Shown here: positions 6,471 to 10,569 of the stretch, piece by piece
Numbering within the stretch: position 1 is the first letter of the stretch
Layout of the letters: every line of letters begins with the position of its first letter
Assembly: GCA_902575715.1 (NCBI GenBank)
Contig: CACGSI010000027.1
Coordinates: 1-10,569 of the forward strand
Source: an uncultured SAR324 cluster bacterium
Lineage (GTDB): Bacteria > SAR324 > NAC60-12
Length of the DNA stretch: 10,569 bases
Direction: 5' to 3'
Translations under genes and position numbers: made by a program
Notes under the pieces: generated by a model
Database searches by the model: none
Told to the model about the DNA's origin: nothing
Seen by the model: only the letters and a program-made list of their open reading frames with translations

Positions 6471-7751
6471 CTAATTATATTCCACTAAGTCAATTATATT
6501 TTTTGGATCAAACCCAATACATTTGATTGTTTTTATTGCTGAACAGACAGCAGATTCTAATAGTGGGACTCCAGGAGAGGCATAAGAACCACAAAAAAAT
6601 ACTTTTCTGGAAGGTAGTTTGTGTAATTGATCCAATTCTTCGATTAAATTTTGATTGAAATTGCTTACTACTGCCCTTTCCATTGGAACAGTAGAAATAA
6701 CTTTTTCTGATTTTGGTTCAAATAAAGGATTCCAAGTTTGTAAAACTGGTTCATGTAAACTAATCGAGGGTTCAATGGGATTTACCCAAACACTGAACAT
6801 TGATCTACTTAAATCCTTATCCATCTGGTAATGAATTGGAGACCAATCTTCTCTTTTTTTTGGCATGAAACGAATATCTCTATGAACCCAAAGATTACCA
6901 GAACTATATGGGAAAGAGCTTAAAATTTTTTTTTCTTGATTATATTTTTCTGGAAGAAAATGGAGTTGATTAGCTTGAGTTGCGCAGATTACATAATCAA
7001 AAGGACCAAGTTGATATTTTTTTGAATTTATAAAAATGCCTTTTGAGTCTTCTACTAATTTTTCTACTTGAGTATCGTATTTCCAGTTCTGTCCTTTTCC
7101 TAATTTTTCTGCAAGAGACTTTGTTCCTCCTTTAATTCTTTGGAGTCTTGATCCAAAAACAATTTTTTGAAGTAATACTAGAAGTGGTTTAGCAGGCCAA
7201 TTGTCAAGGGTTTTTTCATCACTAGTACATATTGTTTTCAAAAGGGGATATATCAATCCCTTCCAGAAAAGTGGATCCATAGGTTGCTGTTTAGCAAATT
7301 CTTTCAAAGTTAAACCAGAATTCAATAATTCTGGTTTTGCCATATAAAGTTTTATGAAACCAAATAGTATTTTGAAGGTTTCTTTACGAAGTACATAATT
7401 TAAAGGAGCAAATGGCAAAATTTTATAACCAAACTTAACTTTTTTACTTCGGAACCATGTATTGGAATTCATCCAACTGCATGCAACATCAGTATCTACA
7501 TCAAAAGTATTTACTTTTAATTTTTCACAAATTTTCAAAACAGTTGGCCAGCCTTGTGGATTTAAGACTCTTAAGGGGACATCAACATAACCATTTTCAA
7601 CTCCATCGACATTGATATACTGGGTTTGTGAATCCATTCCTCTTTTAGAACGAGCCTCAATTATTGTAACTTCTGCTCCTTTTTCTCGACACAACCAGCC
7701 TGAAACTAGTCCAGCTATACCACTACCAATTACTGCAACTTTTTTTTTCAT
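6471..7751 (-). CDS. FAD-dependent oxidoreductase, COG2907/amine-oxidase-like
   Basis: A 426-aa flavoprotein. The N-terminus KKKVAVIGSGIAGLVSGWL followed by an acidic residue in VTIIEARSKRG (Glu32) is the dinucleotide-binding Rossmann motif for FAD. FDYVICATQANQ (about 254-265) is the conserved middle strand of this superfamily, and KVFFCGSYASPGVPLLESAVCSA (from about 383) is the C-terminal FAD-contacting segment. HRDIRFMPKKREDW resembles the TDxxLMPxxRxxW stretch of COG2907 predicted NAD/FAD-binding proteins, which often sit with DUF1365 and a cyclopropane fatty-acid synthase; neither is present here. Phytoene-desaturase or protoporphyrinogen-oxidase relatives share the fold but lack that stretch. 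ATG 7751 sits immediately before the glycine motif as expected; no good ribosome binding site precedes it. The gene converges with the cytochrome c fragment and appears monocistronic. The substrate is unknown. Confidence 0.9.
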   Translation of the reverse strand: MKKKVAVIGSGIAGLVSGWLCREKGAEVTIIEARSKRGMDSQTQYINVDGVENGYVDVPLRVLNPQGWPTVLKICEKLKVNTFDVDTDVACSWMNSNTWFRSKKVKFGYKILPFAPLNYVLRKETFKILFGFIKLYMAKPELLNSGLTLKEFAKQQPMDPLFWKGLIYPLLKTICTSDEKTLDNWPAKPLLVLLQKIVFGSRLQRIKGGTKSLAEKLGKGQNWKYDTQVEKLVEDSKGIFINSKKYQLGPFDYVICATQANQLHFLPEKYNQEKKILSSFPYSSGNLWVHRDIRFMPKKREDWSPIHYQMDKDLSRSMFSVWVNPIEPSISLHEPVLQTWNPLFEPKSEKVISTVPMERAVVSNFNQNLIEELDQLHKLPSRKVFFCGSYASPGVPLLESAVCSAIKTIKCIGFDPKNIIDLVEYN

Positions 7752-8151
7752 TTTTTACCATTTTAAATATTACTACATTTTATTATTAATAAAGTTACAA
7801 ATTGATACAAGTTAAGAAAAATATTTATTAAAATTTAAAGAAATCATTAAAATTTATTTTTATATACGAATGTGATATTAAATTTTTGTGGGGTAAAATT
7901 AATTCAAATATATTTCACGTACCTTGAACATATAACTTCTAAAATCTGAGTAGATTTTATAGAATGATTTAGTTAAGATTTATAAAAATGTATGTTTTTG
8001 AAAATTTGTGGATAAATATGGACACTAAATTTATAAAAAAATATTTTTTGTTTAAAAAAATAGATACAAAGTATTTTTTCAAACTCAATACTATTTTAGC
8101 TATGGTTTTTAGAAAAAAATATTAAATATTTACTTTGATTTCTCTATAAAT
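7752..8151. other. 400-bp divergent AT-rich spacer
   Basis: This spacer lies between the FAD oxidoreductase (minus) and the lipoprotein operon (plus) and must hold both promoters. A weak candidate for the operon is TTCAAA (8078-8083), 17 bp, TATGGT (8101-8106). A perfect DnaA-box match in reverse, TGTGGATAA, sits at 8007-8015, but only one copy is seen. A 45-codon ATG frame at 7988-8125, rich in Phe, Lys and Tyr, lacks any recognisable feature. Nothing else is recognised. Confidence 0.45.
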
Positions 8152-8928
8152 ATGAATGATTTCCATGAAAAAATATTAATATTTTTATTAAGTTTTTTGA
8201 TTATTGCTTGTGCTGAAAATGATAATAATTCAGAAAAGTTATTTAAGATTAATGAAATTTTTACTGAAACACAATCATCATATTATGTAACAATTGAATC
8301 TTTTGAACAAATTAGTGATTCTAATCTATTGACCACAAAATCGATAGAAAAAAATAAAACAGAATCTAAAGATTATTTTTTAGTAAAATATGATTCATTA
8401 GGGAAGAGGTTATGGATCAAAAATTTTGAGGGAAGTGACTTTGATAGTGGTTTTTCTTTGACTATAGATTCTTTTGAAAATATTTATTTAACAAGTTATT
8501 TAAAAATATACATTGGAGGAACTACTGATTCTATTTTGTTTAATATGTTTTTAACTAAATATAATTCAAATGGAGTTTTGCTTTGGAAAAAAAATCTAGG
8601 AGAATCATTTTCAAATTTTGGAATGGGAGTCGCATTGGACTCATTTAATAATATTTACGTTACTGGGTTTAATAAAGGCAGTTTCAATAGAATAGCTAGT
8701 GATAATAATGAGATAAGTTTTCTCAAAAAATTCAATCCTAAAGGTTTAAAAGAGTGGGAAAAAAAATTAGAAATTATAGAATCTGTAACAGTTATTGATA
8801 TTTCGGTAGACCCATCCAACCTGGTTCATATTATGTCTTACCCAGATCATGATTTTGATAGAATTTTAAAATTTGAAAATAATGATTTGATCCATCTAAT
8901 TTACAATACTGATGGTATTCTACAATAA
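8152..8928 (+). CDS. SBBP-repeat beta-propeller-type lipoprotein
   Basis: Envelope lipoprotein of 258 aa. The signal HEKILIFLLSFLIIAC ends in a lipobox with Cys20 as the lipidated residue, followed by AENDNNSE, a polar linker. Three degenerate repeats of about 55 residues follow: FLVKYDSLGKRLWIKN with IDSFENIYLTSY (76-116), FLTKYNSNGVLLWKKN with LDSFNNIYVTGF (133-173), and FLKKFNPKGLKEWEKK with VDPSNLVHIMSY (190-230). The pattern of FxxKY(D/N)xxGxxxWxK then DSxxNIYxT matches SBBP repeats (PF06739), usually found in multi-copy, propeller-like extracellular proteins. Three repeats are fewer than a full propeller needs, so the protein may be short, decayed or oligomeric. Function is unknown; binding or scaffold roles are common for the fold. 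It is the first gene of a probable three-gene operon, with 42 bp to the next start. Confidence 0.85.
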   Translation: MNDFHEKILIFLLSFLIIACAENDNNSEKLFKINEIFTETQSSYYVTIESFEQISDSNLLTTKSIEKNKTESKDYFLVKYDSLGKRLWIKNFEGSDFDSGFSLTIDSFENIYLTSYLKIYIGGTTDSILFNMFLTKYNSNGVLLWKKNLGESFSNFGMGVALDSFNNIYVTGFNKGSFNRIASDNNEISFLKKFNPKGLKEWEKKLEIIESVTVIDISVDPSNLVHIMSYPDHDFDRILKFENNDLIHLIYNTDGILQ

Positions 8929-8970
8929 TTTAAATTTAAATCGATAGGACATTTCTAAAAATATTATTAA

Positions 8971-9495
8971 ATGAGAATTTTCAAAATCCCTGTTATTATA
9001 TTTATTACTTTTTACTCAATTAGTTGTACTAATAAATTTGTGAATAGATCCCCAATAGGTGAAAAGTTCCCCTCAGTAAAAGGCCAGTCTCTTGAAAAAA
9101 AAATATATAATATACCTGAAGATTTTGAAGGGAAAAAAGTTTTATTTCTTATTGGATTCGTTCAAAATACCCAATTTGACATTGATAGGTGGACAATTGG
9201 CTTAGATCAGTCGGGTTCAGCAGTAAAGATATATGAGCTTCCAGCTACCCAAGGATTTTTCCCTATTTATTTTAAAACTAGATTAGATAATAGCATGCGG
9301 AGTGGAATACCAAGCGAAATTTGGGGAGGTGTTATAACAATATATAAAGATGGTATTAAAATTCAGGAATTTACAGGTAACAAAAATCCTAACAATACAA
9401 GAGTAGTCTTAATTGATGAATTTGGAAAAGTAATTTTTTTCCATGACCGGGGTTTTTCTGTAAAAGCTCTCAACCTACTAAATGAATTAATATAA
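8971..9495 (+). CDS. Lipoprotein with ATP10-like thioredoxin-fold domain
   Basis: The 174-aa product begins with a signal peptide (MRIFKIPVIIFITFYSISC), and Cys19 is in a plausible lipobox (SISC). The domain runs from GEKFPSVKGQSLEKK through IPEDFEGKKVLFLIGFVQNTQFDIDRW (about 49-74) to an ending of RVVLIDEFGKVIFFHDRGFS. This succession of FPxxxGxSL, GKxxLxxxxF, QxxxxxW and LxDxxGxxxxxxxG resembles the mitochondrial ATP10 family (PF05176) and bacterial relatives, which are thioredoxin-fold proteins. No CxxC motif is present (the only Cys is the lipidated one), so thiol-disulfide exchange is unlikely. NSMRSGIP (107-114) is also typical of the relatives. It probably sits on the periplasmic face of a membrane. 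It lies between an SBBP lipoprotein and a CIA30-like gene with gaps of 42 and 32 bp, suggesting one operon. The ATP10 assignment is from remembered pattern and only moderately certain. Confidence 0.8.
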   Translation: MRIFKIPVIIFITFYSISCTNKFVNRSPIGEKFPSVKGQSLEKKIYNIPEDFEGKKVLFLIGFVQNTQFDIDRWTIGLDQSGSAVKIYELPATQGFFPIYFKTRLDNSMRSGIPSEIWGGVITIYKDGIKIQEFTGNKNPNNTRVVLIDEFGKVIFFHDRGFSVKALNLLNELI

Positions 9496-9527
9496 ACAAC
9501 ATTTTTGATACATTAGTTGAAATTATT

Positions 9528-10208
9528 ATGGAAAAAATTTTAAAAAATGTATTCGTGTTAAATATATCTAATACTCTTATCAAATTCTTCTGGGTATTTT
9601 TATTTTTTTTTTTATTTCTTCTAAATTCACCAATGCAAGTTGATTCTATTCAAATTAAAAAGATCATTCATGATTTTTCAAATAGAAGTAAAATAGGAAG
9701 GTGGATGGTAGTAAATGATGATGTCATGGGTGGAGTTTCTAGATCAAAAATCAGTTTACATCCGGAAGGTTATCTTGTCTTTGAAGGTCAATTATCAACT
9801 GATTACGGAGGTGGTTTTGCATCTTTGAGAAGTAATTATGTAAATTGGGGAATTGCCAATTCTGAAGGAATTATAATTAAGGTTAGAGGTGATGGTAAAA
9901 TATATCAATTTAGGTGCAGGATGGGAAATGATTTTTATGAAATAGCGTATCGTAGTTTTTTTAAATCTAGAAAAAATTTGTGGCAAGAAATCAGGTTGCC
10001 ATTCAGTGAATTTATACCAACATACCGAGGAAGAATTATTAAAGGAATGCCTTATTTAGAACCAAAAGATATAAGAAGTTTTGGGTTAATGATTTCTGAA
10101 AAACAGGTTGGAAATTTTCGTTTAGAGGTTAGTTGGATAGGGGTATTTTATAATTTGGTTCATTACCAAATTGATATAAAAAAGTTTTGTATGAAAACGT
10201 ATCGTTAA
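9528..10208 (+). CDS. CIA30-family protein with N-terminal membrane segment
   Basis: The 226-aa product has a hydrophobic N-terminal stretch (about 17-33, FFWVFLFFFLFLL) that serves as signal or anchor, then a CIA30-type galactose-binding-like domain (PF08547). Diagnostic motifs are WMVVNDDVMGGVSRSKI (59-75), FEGQLSTDYGGGFASLRS (85-102), VRGDGKIYQFRCR (119-131), LWQEIRLPFSEF (151-162), YRGRI (166-170) and FGLMISEKQVGNFRLEVSWIGVF (185-207). Mitochondrial CIA30 assists complex I assembly; bacterial members are mostly uncharacterised. The conserved domain normally ends near the strand corresponding to LEVSWIGVF. The last 18 or so residues (YNLVHYQIDIKKF and so on) have no counterpart I recognise, and their coding DNA overlaps the opposing SMP-30 gene by 80 bp, suggesting the native stop codon was lost. 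No clear ribosome binding site; probable third gene of the lipoprotein operon. Confidence 0.88.
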   Translation: MEKILKNVFVLNISNTLIKFFWVFLFFFLFLLNSPMQVDSIQIKKIIHDFSNRSKIGRWMVVNDDVMGGVSRSKISLHPEGYLVFEGQLSTDYGGGFASLRSNYVNWGIANSEGIIIKVRGDGKIYQFRCRMGNDFYEIAYRSFFKSRKNLWQEIRLPFSEFIPTYRGRIIKGMPYLEPKDIRSFGLMISEKQVGNFRLEVSWIGVFYNLVHYQIDIKKFCMKTYR

Positions 10209-10569
10209 AATATACTTTTTTACCGCATGGTGAAAAAGCTGGACCATTAGAAACTTTAAAACCCGTATCAATTAACCTAATCGTTTTATTTTTGTCTAAA
10301 CTCCATAGTGAACCCTTATCTTCTTTTTCGTCAATATGTGATGTACTTATCCAAAGATTGTTATCTCTATCAATTTTTAGATCATTATAAATAACATCTT
10401 TTTTTTGAGACTCTGGATGTACAAAATCACTATATTTGAAAGTATTCAAATTTAGGATAGATAGTCCATTTTTATGTGAAACGATTAAACTATCAGATTG
10501 ATTGTATAATGCTACCCCTCCTAGTGGAATCTCAAATTCTAATTTTTTAATTATAAGATTTTTCTCATA
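10129..10569 (-). pseudogene. SMP-30/gluconolactonase-family gene, C-terminally truncated (5' end outside window)
   Basis: The frame is open from the right edge of the window to TAG at 10129-10131, giving 146 residues. YNDLKIDRDNNLWISTSH (61-78), GSLWSLDK (86-93) and VSNGPAFSPCGKKVYFNDT (106-124) are the central motifs of the SMP-30/LRE lactonase propeller (PF08450). The Asn of SNG corresponds to metal ligand Asn154 of human SMP-30. Normal members continue for another 120-150 residues, including the DGxxxDxxGxxW blade that supplies the remaining metal-binding Asp (Asp204 in human). Here homology stops after KTFLYQF and a short tail, GNEPNYKIPLSN, follows, so the active site would be incomplete. 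The truncated end overlaps the 3' end of the CIA30 gene and falls at a palindrome (10152-10172). The start lies beyond the window; an internal TTG at 10449 is unlikely to be real, because recognisable sequence continues upstream of it. Confidence 0.75.
10152..10172. repeat. Perfect 8-bp inverted repeat at the CIA30/SMP-30 overlap
   Basis: AATTTGGT (10152-10159) and ACCAAATT (10165-10172) are exact inverted repeats around a TCATT loop. The hairpin lies inside the 3' overlap of two convergent frames, just past the end of CIA30 homology and at the point where SMP-30 homology stops. On the plus strand it is followed by GATATAAAAAAG rather than a T-run, so a classical terminator reading is weak. 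It could be the original bidirectional terminator, or the end-point of a deletion. Confidence 0.45.

Noticed and set aside
8007..8015. Perfect DnaA-box match (TGTGGATAA, reverse of TTATCCACA)
   Set aside because: Only one copy is seen, with no cluster, no dnaA/dnaN/gyrB nearby and no 13-mer-like repeats. A match by chance on two strands of 10 kb of AT-rich DNA is not surprising, so no origin is called.
7988..8125. 45-codon ATG frame just upstream of the SBBP lipoprotein
   Set aside because: Its composition is what random A/T sequence would encode (Phe, Lys, Tyr, Asn), with no ribosome binding site, signal or domain. It may be chance, so it is not listed as a gene.

Overview
The window is a strongly AT-rich stretch of bacterial chromosome. 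Most spacers are nearly pure A/T, and coding genes sampled by eye run from roughly 25 to 45% G+C. Three encoded proteins carry lipoprotein signals (LTSC, IIAC, SISC), one carries a cleavable Sec-type signal and one a c-type haem motif, which points to a Gram-negative-type envelope. All genes use the standard stops and TGG for Trp. I cannot name the lineage. No rRNA, tRNA, CRISPR array, transposase, phage or plasmid gene was seen, so this looks like ordinary chromosome, though loosely packed and partly decayed.

Layout: (a) 2-64, tail of an upstream gene. (b) 339-926, secreted aromatic-rich protein of unknown function. (c) 1014-2056, YHYH-family lipoprotein whose signal-peptide start is separated from its body by an A11 tract in the wrong frame. 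(d) 2165-3043 (minus), pirin-family cupin. (e) 3044-3649, long gene-free spacer. (f) 3650-5041, MFS exporter of the DHA2/EmrB-QacA type. (g) 5203-6351, copper module: a CueR-type regulator (minus) divergent from a DUF4396 membrane protein and a cytochrome c cut off just after its haem motif. (h) 6471-7751 (minus), COG2907-like FAD oxidoreductase. (i) 7752-8151, gene-free divergent spacer. (j) 8152-10208, apparent three-gene operon of an SBBP-repeat lipoprotein, an ATP10-like thioredoxin-fold lipoprotein and a CIA30-like protein. (k) 10129-10569 (minus), an SMP-30/gluconolactonase gene that starts outside the window and lacks its C-terminal half; its tail overlaps CIA30.

The clearest regulatory logic is at 5588-5637. 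A MerR-type promoter with a 19-bp spacer and a central 7-7-7 dyad faces the DUF4396 gene, and an ordinary 17-bp-spacer promoter faces cueR with its -10 inside the dyad. The regulator aligns without gaps to E. coli CueR as I recall it, with Cys112, Cys120 and Ser77 in register. The inferred circuit is Cu(I)-activated expression of DUF4396 plus a small membrane-anchored cytochrome c, with no CopA or multicopper oxidase in view. Three genes look damaged (YHYH frameshift, cytochrome c, SMP-30), which suggests either ongoing gene erosion or homopolymer and assembly errors.
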